In this document: piece after piece, positions 54,536 to 64,000 of the stretch
Numbering within the stretch: position 1 is the first letter of the stretch
Layout: each line of letters opens with the position of its first letter
Origin: Crocodylus rhombifer
Taxonomy: Eukaryota > Chordata > Crocodylia > Crocodylidae
NCBI GenBank assembly: GCA_038503035.1
Contig: JAVSML010024016.1
Span: 149,743-213,742 of the forward strand
Reading direction: 5' to 3'
Length of the DNA: 64,000 bases
Translations under genes and position numbers: made by a program
The notes under the pieces: generated by a model
What the model saw: only the letters and a program-made list of their open reading frames with translations
The model's database searches: none
What the model was told of the DNA's origin: nothing

Positions 54536-56340
54536 GAGTCTACATGAGATGCTGTCTACATAGTAGCATCACAAAAAAAACATTCATCAGCACTACTACA
54601 CAGTAGGGCTGTGCAAATAGGGAAGTATTCAATTCGGATTTGGATAGGATTTGGAGGACAGTGATTTGATTCAGAGATTCAGATCATTGTCCTAAACTGA
54701 TTCAGCCAAATCAGCTTCAGAAGATTTGACACTGATTCAGAGAGATTCAGTGATTCGGATCAGCTGGGGAGAGCCACAGGAGAAGCCCCCATGGCTGCCC
54801 TGCCCAGCCCAGCCCCATCCCCCAGTCTAGTTCCAGCACTTAAAAAAAAAAAAAAAGAAAGAAAGAAAGCCCCATACTCACCAGCTGCAGAAGCAGCAAT
54901 TGGGGCCTCTGGGCACTTGTGGCACAGCCTCCTCACACAACATGGGACAGTGGGGATTGCCCCCCTGCCTGGCACCTACACAACAGCTGCACCATGGCAC
55001 AGATGCAGCGTGGCTCAGCAGGGCACTGCACACTGTCCCAGAGCTGGGGCTGCTAGGGCTGAACGGTGCTGGGCTCCAACTGACTGCTAGAGCCACCCCA
55101 GCTCCCAGGCAAATTGAACCAGGGGCTGGGCACTCAACGGGGAGCTAGGGAATCAAACCAGGGGCATGGGAATCAAGCCAGGAGCTGGGGGAATATTCAG
55201 GTCCCTGGTTTGATTCACCAGCTCCCTGATCTTTCCCCCAGCTCTTCCGGGGGGCACGGGTCCCAGGATGATATGGGTTGACAGCAGGCTACTGCTGCCA
55301 GCTGGTGATGGCAACAGCTCTGAGCTATATCCCCAGCTGGCAGCAGCAGTTTACTGAAACCCTGTGCGCAGATCCAGGGGCTGCGCCCCCGGGAGGAGCT
55401 GGGGGAATGATCAGGAAGCTGGGGAATTGAAACAGGAGCTCTGGCTGACAGGTGGAGCCACGCCAGGTCCCAGACACCGCATGGCACCCTGCTGAGCCAT
55501 GCTGCACCCGTGCCATTGGGCAGCTGCTGTGCAGGTGCTAGGCAGGGGGGTGGTCCTCGCTGCCCTGTGCTGTACGTGGGTGCTCTGCCACAAGCCCCCA
55601 GAGGCCCCAATCACCTCTCCTACAGCCAGTGAGTATGGGGCTTTTTTTTTTTTTAAGTGCTGGAGGCTGGGCCGGTGGGGGATGGGGCCAGGCAGGGCAG
55701 CCATAGTTGCTTCTCCTGTGGCTCCTCTGGCTGTGCCTTCCTTTGCTATGGCAGGGGGAGCTGTGGGGGCTCTGCCCTGCCGCTGCTTGCCAGCTGGGGT
55801 TGAGAGGCACAGGATGCAGTCACAGCAGTGCTGGGAGCAGGGGCTATACCTTGCTGCCACTTGGCCCCTTCTGTCTGGAGTGAGCCATGCCCACATCCCG
55901 CCCCCCACCCCCACTGCCCCGGCTGCTGCGCCCAATCCCGCAGCCCCTGTCCGCCTCCCCTCCCCCCGCAGCTGGGCAGCTCGTCCCAGCCCCAGCCCCA
56001 ATCTCTCCCTCCCCCGTGCCCCTTCTTTTCTCTTCCCCCCCCACCCCAACAACCCCAACAGATTTACCAGCTGGAGACAGCCGTCAGCTGCCTGTTTAGT
56101 CTATGGCCAAATCTCTGAATCAGCCGAGTCTTTTCCAAAGATTTTCCAAATTGATTCAGATGCTTTGAATTGATTTGGAGCTTTTACTTGGTCTCCCTAT
56201 TCCATTCAGATTCAGAGATTCGGTCCCCGAATTGGGCCAAATCTCCTCCAAATCAAATCAGCTACTGAAGCTTCGCACAGCCCTACTACATGGTAACTCA
56301 GGTTACTGGGCAGTCATTTAGTACTTGTTTAGACTAGGCA
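54536..56340 (+). mobile_element. MITE, family A copy 4 (interrupted by family B)
   Basis: GAGTCTACATGAGATGCTG at the left and GGGCAGTCATTTAGTACTTG near 56310 are family A words. The right terminus is eroded. The family B element at 54604-56285 splits it. Confidence 0.45.
54604..56285 (+). mobile_element. Foldback hAT-like element, family B copy 4, different core
   Basis: TAGGGCTGTGC at 54604 and GCACAGCCCTA ending 56285 are perfect 11-bp inverted ends. Flanks CTACACAG/CTACATGG match at 6 of 8. The AATTCGGATTTGG-type subterminal sequence matches copies 2 and 3, but the core is different: GC-rich arms at about 54771-55120 and 55425-55724 pair over roughly 300 bp, including an A-run/T-run pair at 54841 and 55641. 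A 224-codon frame at 55499-56173 and others on the opposite strand look like by-products of composition. Confidence 0.75.
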
Positions 56341-59300
56341 AGTGTCAAGTTATAGGTGCTCCTGGAACTGAGAAATTATACACACTGTTTTATTTATTTT
56401 CTTAGATTTTCTGTCAGTCTCACACTATTAGTGCTATGTAACACACAAAATAAGATGATTTGGTACAGATATTGAATGCTTCCCTTCACAAAGTGGATGC
56501 AGCACAGGACATTACAAAGCCAGCTTCACCATGTATGTGCCCTATGACCAAGAGATTGTTGAAGCTACCACTCTAGTTATATTCGTGGCTGCTTTTCTGT
56601 GGGCATGGACACACATAACAATTTAACTTCTCCCAGAATGTCATTGATTGGAAAATGGCTCACAAATCAATGCGAGTCAGAGATGTTCATGCCTAACACT
56701 GCCAAGGGTTCCAAGTAGAATGGTAACTTTTCAGATTTTGCAGTGCTGTGGGTCAGCTACCAGGTGTGGGAGTGAGCATGCAGCCCAACATGCCTTTCAG
56801 TGGCAAGTCCCCAGAATTTCCACAGGCAAGGAAGAAGGACCCCAACTGGCTGAATGCCAAGGAAAAATAAAAGGAAGATACCAGTTGCCCACGGTTGCAA
56901 TTTTCTGCTTCCCCTTCTCTCCTACGCTTGACTTCAGTAAAGACCATTCTTGTACTTTTTTGTGTTCTGTGTGGTACTATTCTGATTGGGGGTGGCCAGA
57001 TAGGTGGGTGAGTGGGTGGGTTGTTGCTGCCTGGGCACCTGCTTCTGCTTTCCCAGGAGGATAGGTGATCCAGTGGGGTTGCTGGCTTGCTCTCTCTCTA
57101 TTTATGAAAGTGATAAAAAGGTTCATTTTCCAACAACACTTAGTAAAAGATGAGGGGTATTAAACATTCATCTGAAAACTCATGCTGCATCTTCTCTGGA
57201 AACATTTCCTTTTATAAAGTTATCATCAGCAGTCTAGTTACATGTAGAGCATACTGGACTCAATGTGTTACGTTCTGTCACATAGCAACTGCTCCCTGTA
57301 GAAAGGCAATTGAAAGGTTCAGGTGTGCAGAATATCCCTCTTTTAATCCTCTATTTTAATAAGAATCCTCACCAATTGGAATCTGTAACCTGTTAATTGC
57401 CTTATCCTCATTTATATGATAAGTGGTTCATTTCCTTTATTGTGATTGAATCCCCTCCCTGTATTCCAGGAAAAGTGGAGCTGCAAAGAGTGCTTGATTG
57501 GATTTCATTGCCGTAGGCCATTTCTTAAACAGGTTACAGGTTGACAAACATAGAAGAGGGATCAATATCCATCCTTTGCCTCATTGACAAGCTAATCTTT
57601 TCAGTAAACATTTCATCAGTACCTGCCATTTGTATACATACCTGCCACATGAGGATTGGAGAAAGCTCTGCTTTATAAGGTTTAGGCAACTAATAAATGA
57701 AAGGACAACAATATAAATGAAGCAAATCACCAAGATAACATTTTTCTGTAAATGGCCTTTTGTTGCCTGCAGAAATTATCCAGGCACATTTTCAGCAGTT
57801 CTTAATGTTAATTGTGTGGGATTAAGCTCAAAACCTACGACAAATTCTGTTTTTGCAACTTAACTTGCATTGTTATATCTAAACGGACCAGCTTCTCAAT
57901 CTGAAATTTGGAACCAAGCTGGAACCAGTTTTTGGGAACCAATGTTGTCAAATTTGTTTCTCTTACTGGGCACATGTAATTTAAACAGGGGCACTGTGAA
58001 AGGTCCCTTTGAATCTACAGAGGCTGCTCCACCTCCATTTTGCCTGATATACATTAATGGAAAGTACATCAATATCACCGAAGTTACCCAGGTGTAAACA
58101 AGAGCACAATCAGACTCATCTCTCCCTTGACAGACAACAGGAATATGTTGCTTGTATCTTGAGAGAAGGATACAGTATTCCTAACCCCAACTCATCATAA
58201 ACCAGGATGCGAGCTCCAAAAAGCATGGCTGTCTTTAAAATTGTGAGATTTGCTTATTTATTATTTATTTTGTAATAATCTGAAGTTTTTTTCTTTATTT
58301 ACTCTTGGGTTTTGAACCCTTTGGTCACATGGGTCATGATTTCAAGCTTTTCCCCCCACATATATGGACAAAAAACATTTTTTTTAAAGTCAAGATTTTC
58401 ATATAATCACAGAATTTTATATAACTATTGTCAGGCCCCTGTTACAATTGCAAGAATTAACATTAGATGGCAATCTAACCAGATAAAAAGCAAACACAAA
58501 CATACTGCAGAATTCTGATGCCAAAATATGCCAGAATATGGACCTCAAACTTTGGAGACAATGGAAACGTTTTATTGTAAGTTTTATTGTAAACACTTCA
58601 GTAATATGTTTACTGCCATTCTGTCTCTGATATAGAACAGGAGCTAGGGCCTGCTCACATCAGTAATTCCACATGGTGACAGATAATCAATTTCTTTTAC
58701 AATCCATTCTTCTGCTTCTGAGATACAGCCACTGCATTGCTTATATTTGTATTAAAGAATTGCATTATACCTCCTTGTGCCACTGGGATTCAACCAGTGT
58801 GAGCTGAAATCGGTCATAATATTCCCTAGTGCTTTTGGGGAATCTCCTGTCATTACTCTAGCAGTGGAGGAGATGTTGCTAAAATCCTAAGTGTAGATGT
58901 AGCTTACCTATGTTTATTCCTATTTTTCAACCCGGAAATGGCACTGGTTGTACCAATTGTATATTCTTACTACCATTTCTTCTAGTCCTGAAGCAATGTC
59001 CTTGAATCAGAAAAATCTTGTGATTTCTTTTTTAAAGCTCAAACCAATAGCTTGTTTCTTTTTCACATTTGCCTCTTGATACATGGCAGCACATTTGGCA
59101 TAAGAAAGTTCCCTTGGGTGGTACACTTACATTCATATGTTACATTAATTCTCATTGCAGAAAGTCAGAAAAACTTGACCTGTTACAATTCCATTGACAT
59201 CAGTGCAGCAACACTAGGAATTGATATGATTCAGCATGTTGTCTAGTGCAAATGATCGAATCCATCCATTTTGTGTTCTAAAAATGCTAATATAGGGGGA

Positions 59301-60159
59301 AAGAGATGTTGCATTAGTTTGAAAAGCTCATACATTTCCCATGGATACTTTAAATTAATAACAAAAACCATGTTTCAACTACTACCTAAATACCTTCAAA
59401 AACAGCAGAGAGGAAGTTAACACATAACAGTTTGGGGAAGAATTTAAAAATAAAACATTTTCATATTAATTAATAGTATTCTATTGGGTATCAAGTTAGA
59501 CCATCTAGGTCTGAGAATTTTCATTTTATAACCTTTCCAGTTAACAGAAGCTGTATTTGGATATGCCTTTCATTTAAGGTAATTGGGGCTCAGACTAGAA
59601 TAGTAAGAGAAAAAAAGAGTTCCTAGAACTGCAGGTTAATTGCTAGTAAATGTTGCTCATGGAGTCTTGGTTTGGTTGATTAATAGCCTCAGTGAATAGC
59701 TGAAAATTTGCTACAGCTGTTAGAAAGATCAGTAACAGCTTTAACTTTCAGCTATCATGACAGGTGGAGGGAAACAAATAACAAAATTTCTAATGCATTT
59801 TGCCGGTGTTACTTTGCATCTTGAGCAAAGTAGAAGCGACCAGAGTGCTATTTTGGTTTGCTAAGATTTATAGACCTGTACAAAAAAAAGTAAGAAATTA
59901 AATTGTTTAGTCTTAAAAGACTTCGGGCACATCTTCGTTGTATACGTAAGAGATTTTTTTTATACATAAGTAAAGAAACCCAATTCTGTTCATTAGTCCT
60001 ACTATTTAAAAGAAAAGGGAGAGGAAGATGATTTAAGAAAGGTTACTTGTCAGCTGAACAAATCTTAGTTTAGCTCTTACAGGCTTAGGTGAGATTCTGT
60101 GCTGTGGCTCTGAGAGTCAACACAACATAGCAGTCTGGGGGATGCTAAGGAGGCTTTAG
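56341..60159. other. Long AT-rich, single-copy-looking stretch
   Basis: No gene or repeat recognised. 57360-57680 has wording suggestive of a conserved non-coding element (CCTGTTAATTGCCTTATCC, AAACAGGTTACAGG), but this is unverified. Confidence 0.3.
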
Positions 60160-61450
60160 GTTACTGTAGTATCTTCTTAATCCTGGGCTATACCAGAGGC
60201 TGGTACACTGATATAGCTTACCCTACCTGGGGGACTGTCTAAAGCTATTTCTACACCACTCCTTAGGGTTGCTCTTAAGGCCACCTACAACCCCATACCT
60301 GCAGACCAACTACACTGAAAACCCCTAGGTAAAACCCTGTATCCTTACTTAAGCACAGAGGCTCATGTACTAACCCCCTGGGCCTTCCTACACCAGTTGC
60401 CTCACTCACCTCACTCCAACCACAGACTTGTCATTGTCAGTGGTCTTGCCCACCATGACTTGTTGGGAGATGCTGACTAGAGACAGTCTTCCCAGCAGAA
60501 CAGGCTCTTGGGTATTTGGCCCTTGAATGGATAGGGGTCCACGCTGCCCACCCCTGTCCACTACTGCATCTAGTGGCTCTGGGCCTGCTACTCAGGGCTA
60601 CAGGCTTCCAGTGCAGCATAGTCTGTCCCAGGCTCACAGCTGCCAAGCAGGGCAGTGTTGCTGTTTAATCGTCTCAGCTGAGCTCAGAGCCAGTTCTTTC
60701 CCTCTGACCTGGCCTGTGCCGGCATCTCCTGGCTACTCTCCATGTCTCTCTCCCTCTCAGTCTCTGCAGTTTCAGTCCCTCTTCTCTGCACTCTTGCACA
60801 CTTCCCAGCATCACGACTCAACTGCAGTCATGAGTTGCAGTCTGATTCCAGGTGCAAGGGCTCTGCTGCGGTCCTCTCCACCCGAGGCGGCGACATCAGA
60901 ATCCCCACCAAAAGCAAAGGAAAACAAAGACATAAGTCTGGGGACTTAGCTGGTTCTGTCATATGACATCTTCCATCATCCTTACTCAGCCACTGCTTCC
61001 AGTTTGTTCCTTGGTACCAACGCTGGCCACCTGTTGCGGCTCCTGGAAGGTTGTTCCCTTTGGACTCCCTCTGCTGCTCTCTCAACCTTCTCCCCCCGCC
61101 ACATCCCAGCTAGCCCCAGCCTCACATCTTGTGGCAGCAGGTCACCTAACTCTTCCACTTCCACCCTGAGTAATTAGCACCATCTCTGCCTGCACACAGC
61201 AGTTCCTGGGCTTCCACTGCTTCAGCTTGAGTCCTCACCATGGCAACACCCAGAAGCCCCTTAGCTTTGACCATGTACTGTGAACGTGTTTGTGTGTATG
61301 CCTGGAGCGCTAGGGAGTGAGCACAGAGTGAGGTGAGAGACAGAAAGGTGCTGATGCAGGAACAAACGGGAGGGCATGCCCACATCACCATGAGATGGGG
61401 AGCAGGGCAGAAGAAAAGGAAGGCTCTGAATACTTGTCATCTCCCTAGTA
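60160..61450. repeat. GC-rich unclassified region, possibly LTR-derived
   Basis: C-rich on the plus strand with CTCT-rich patches, unlike both flanks, and similar in texture to the LTR2 interior. I found no paired termini or signals that would settle it. Confidence 0.3.
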
Positions 61451-62399
61451 ACAGGGTAAGGGCCTGGAAATTGGCTGCTACCAATCCCACAATTAGCCTG
61501 TTCCTAATTCCCAGCCCTTCTAAATCCCATTTCCTGTTTCAGCTGCCTGTCAATACGTATGAGCAAAAGAGGGGCAATGAATAAGCTCTGGACTGGTTTC
61601 TAGAAGGGCTCTGCTTGTGGTGGCCTGTGGTGCAGGCCACAAGTTAAGATATAGAAGGAAAAGGGCAGCTCACATGGCTAGAGCTGGTTGAGGATGACCT
61701 CCTGGATCAATTGTTAATATCACCATATGCACATCTTACTGCTATTCGGGGTCCCTATAGTCCCCATAATGTGGCAGCCCAATCTTGACAACCCATTTCT
61801 ACCCCACAATGCCCCCAACACTGGGGATGCAACAAATCCTCAAGGAGCAATACTCTGGCTATCTTTTGTAGGCATGTGCCTGGGGAAACTTTCCACAGCC
61901 AAAAACAGGTCTTTCGGGTCCTCTTTACACTGCTATGGCCCTTATTTTGCAGGAAAAAAAGAGACTGGAACATGGGCAAGAATCTTTCCCTCAGTGAGTA
62001 TCAAAAAAGTATTTACTTGTATAGAAGATGAGGTTGTTTTGTCCCAATCAGTATAGGGAAAAAGCTTCTCTTGTCATATGTACATACAAGGAATTCTCAT
62101 CAAAAACACTGTCTATCATTAAACTGCTGTCAAAAGCAGCCTGTGCTCAGTAATGGAAACCAACATGAAGGTGATTAAATGTACCCAACACTAAGCATGG
62201 CTATAAAACATATGCCCCATATTGGGCAAACATACTGATGGGAACCTTTTTTTTTCCTTTGTGTGTGTGTGCATGTGGTCCTTAAAAAACAGGCAGTTGA
62301 TTCTCCAGAAGGGAACGAACACTGGGCCTGGAAGTACTGTGATACCAGGCCGGCACTCCTGAGAAACCAGAAAAAGCTCCAACACCCTCCCCTGGTGCA
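61451..62399. other. No recognised feature
   Basis: Unclassified sequence. A short T run and (GT)n lie near 62246-62272. Confidence 0.35.
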
Positions 62400-62706
62400 A
62401 AAAATGCTGATGGGCCAGGGTGGGGAGGGGAGGGGTGAGGTGGATGGGGAAGCTCATGGGGCTGGGGTGATGGCAACGGCACCCATCTGTGGGGCGGAAA
62501 AGCTCACCAGACTAGGGTGTGCCTCATAGCTCACCAGGCTAGGGTAGCAGCCGCCTCATGTGAGCTTCCCCACTCCACAGAGGGGCACTGCTGCCCTTGC
62601 CCCACCCCTGCTCTTCTCCTGGGAGGTGACAGTGCTCCATGCCCACCCGCCCTAGGAGTGGTCCAAGTACCTCCAGGGATACACATACCCCCAGTTGACA
62701 ACCTAT
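62400..62706 (-). mobile_element. hAT-type element end with small foldback
   Basis: On the minus strand from 62706 it reads CATAGGTTGTCAACTGGGGG, GTATGTGTATCCCTGG and AGGTACTTGG, the well-known hAT phrase CAGAGGTTCTCAA(A)CTGGGGGTACGTGTACCCC. GGGGAAGCTCATG near 62448 pairs with CATGTGAGCTTCCCC near 62558. AGCTCACCAG is repeated directly at 62500 and 62529. The left terminus was not identified. Confidence 0.5.
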
Positions 62707-62711
62707 GCTCT

Positions 62712-63386
62712 AATTTGTCATAGTCTCTCTGAATCCTAACCCTACCCTCCAGCACATCTACTACTCCCCCTAGCTTTGTGTCATCTTTAAACTTGCTGAG
62801 GGTGCACTCTATGCCATCTTCCAGGTCATTGATGAAGATATTGAACAAAATCGGCCCTAGGACCGACCCCTGGGGTGCTCCACTTGATACCAGCTGCCAA
62901 CTAGACATCAAACCATTGACTTCAAGCCATGAAGCCCCCTAAGCTGAAGATCCCGTCAGTTTTCTATCCACCTTACAATGCATTCATCCAACCCTTAGCT
63001 TGCCTAAAAGAATGTTGTGGGAGACAATATCAAAATCAAGGTATACACATCCGCTGGTCTCTCTGCATGCACAGAGCCAGTCATCTCATCAAAGCAGGCA
63101 ATCAGGTTGATCAGGCATGACTTACCCTTTGTGAATTCATGCTGGCTGTTCCTACTCACCTTCTTCTCCTTCAAGTGCTTAAATCTGGTCCATGATTTTT
63201 CCAGGGCCTGAGGTCAGCCCCCATCCAGCCCCATGGACTTGTATATGTCCAGCTCTCCTAAATAGTTCATAACCTGTTCTTTTGCCATAGTTGGCTGCTC
63301 ACTTCCTCCCCAAACTGTGCTGCTAGGTGCAGTAGTCTGGGACCTGACCTTGCCTGTGAAGACTGAAGTGAAAAAGGCATTGAGTA
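62712..63386 (-). pseudogene. CR1 RT fragment, old and broken
   Basis: Minus-strand remnants of CR1 ORF2 include QVPDY, LDIYKSMG, GKIMDQI, FTKGKSCLINLIACFDEM, a degraded LILILSPTTFF where motif A should follow, [20 protein letters not shown] (motif B) and [16 protein letters not shown] (catalytic Asp pair kept). Several frameshifts and stops separate these; the longest open piece is 62911-62531, whose C-terminal half is not CR1 but the adjoining hAT. The subfamily is diverged from the other copies, with SKFKDDTK for LFKFADDTK. Confidence 0.85.
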
Positions 63387-63942
63387 CAGGCAGTCCTCAG
63401 ACTTATGACACAATTGGTTCCTGAAAACTGTGTCTTAAATCGAAACATTGTAACTTGGAACCAATTTTCTCATAAGAAACAATGTTATAAATGGGGGATT
63501 GGTTCCTGAACCAAGGCCTGATACCCTATTTTCACCAAAAATACCCCAGAATTTTGTACTTAATTAATTACAGATGAGTAATATACCTACATTAATGTAT
63601 TTATATTGTAAATAGCAACCATATCCATTTGGAAGAATTTCTTTCAGGTGACTTTGCTGGACTTTTTGAAGGGCTCTTGGCTGGATTTTTTGAAGGGTTC
63701 TTCGCTGGAGTCTTCTCAGGAGTCTTGGCTGCTTTCTTAAACAAAGTGTCCAAAGAAGTTTGGACAGATGTCCTCCAGGGAGATGAGCGACGCAGTGAAC
63801 TTGTTTGCTGGTGTGGCATTGCATCAGATCAAGCACTGTAAAGTCGAAACTGATGTCAGAAATCTGAAACAGGGTGTCAATTTATAAACGTTGTAAGTGT
63901 GAAATGTTGTAACTCGAATCGTTGTAAGTCACGGACTGCCTG
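63387..63942. mobile_element. Mariner/Tigger-like non-autonomous element
   Basis: CAGGCAGTCCTCAGACTTATG at the left and GTAAGTCACGGACTGCCTG at the right are inverted ends of about 20 bp. TA dinucleotides flank them (63385-63386 and 63943-63944), the signature target duplication of Tc1/mariner. Subterminal GAAACATTGTAACTTGG and AAATGTTGTAACTCGAA are inverted or related. It sits inside a CR1, so it is younger than CR1-h. Confidence 0.85.
63601..63819 (-). CDS. Small Lys/Ser/Pro-repeat frame inside the mariner-like element
   Basis: 72 codons beginning MPHQQTSSLRRSSPWRTSVQ. Residues 33-65 hold seven or more K-(T/N/S)-P-(E/A/S) units (KTPEKTPAKNPSK, KSPAKSPERNSSK) resembling the SPKK-type DNA-binding repeats of histone H1 tails. 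The run comes from a 12-bp-scale tandem in the DNA. It may be a remnant of a transposase linker or a by-product of the tandem; no initiation or expression evidence. The opposite strand is also open (70 codons, Phe/Gly-rich), which favours a compositional origin. Confidence 0.25.
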   Translation of the reverse strand: MPHQQTSSLRRSSPWRTSVQTSLDTLFKKAAKTPEKTPAKNPSKNPAKSPSKSPAKSPERNSSKWIWLLFTI

Positions 63943-64000
63943 TACTTTAGCCTTTTCTGCATCCTCTGTCACTAGGTTGCCTGCCCCATTCTGTAACCCT

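Larger units (their letters stand above)
62712..64000 (-). mobile_element. Older CR1 LINE, interrupted, running off the window (CR1-h)
   Basis: CR1 RT sequence on the minus strand from the window end (NLVTEDAEKAKV at 64000-63945) through 63386-62712, split by the mariner-like element at 63387-63942. Excising that element joins GAKAKV directly to LNAFF as in other CR1 copies. The 3' part is lost where it meets the hAT end at about 62706-62712. Confidence 0.85.

Noticed and set aside
54771..56173. Frames of 100-224 codons on both strands
   Set aside because: Same situation in the family B copy 4 core: Pro/Ala/Ser-rich, open in several frames at once, explained by GC-rich inverted arms.
1..64000. 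tRNA or rRNA genes
   Set aside because: I saw no A-box/B-box pair with a cloverleaf context and no rRNA-like sequence; short B-box-like words alone were ignored.

Overview
This window is nuclear DNA of an amniote, most likely a crocodilian, with a turtle as second choice. The evidence is the repeat content. At least eight fragments of CR1-type LINEs are present, some with the TTTCATAG-style 3' tail. There are also short hAT elements with 8-bp target duplications, retroviral-type LTRs, and microsatellites in AT-rich sequence that otherwise looks single-copy. There is no prokaryotic-style gene packing, no operon and no CRISPR array. The long open frames are either transposon coding remnants or GC-rich stretches that happen to lack stops. 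The species call is inference.

Layout. 1-6.4 kb is mostly unclassified AT-rich sequence with a short MITE (1947-2201) and a 50-bp-arm hairpin (1364-1495). 6.4-9.7 kb is a transposon cluster: a GC-rich foldback hAT, an internally deleted CR1 and a second foldback hAT. 13.4-18 kb is a complex repeat block holding a PIF/Harbinger transposase remnant, a degenerate tandem repeat that recurs near 31.6 kb, and a 980-bp solo LTR (14979-15958). A nearby paralogous copy of the sequence around that LTR lacks the LTR. 18471-18525 carries two CTCF-consensus matches. 20973-23768 is the most complete CR1 (endonuclease plus reverse transcriptase, broken). It is followed directly by a short hairpin, an interferon-response-type element and a possible first coding exon (23985-24132). 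24.6-29.4 kb holds more CR1 and hAT pieces. 29943-32348 is a candidate 2.4-kb LTR. 35440-37990 is a CR1 reverse transcriptase joined in frame to CpG-rich DNA of unknown origin. 40.7-41.6 kb has a hairpin and a second LINE lineage. 44-56 kb is punctuated by nested MITEs and foldback hATs. 62.4-64 kb is an older CR1 interrupted by a mariner/Tigger-like element.

How the parts relate. I see no working multi-gene system. The CR1 fragments are decayed or truncated copies that could once have supplied endonuclease and reverse transcriptase for their own insertion. The hAT, Harbinger-like and mariner-like elements here are non-autonomous. The only host-gene candidate is the ISRE plus start-codon exon at 23.87-24.13 kb. 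The parts most worth a second look are that exon, the paired CTCF motifs, the CR1/CpG-rich chimera, the hairpins sitting at CR1 5' junctions, and the nested insertions whose empty sites can be reconstructed.
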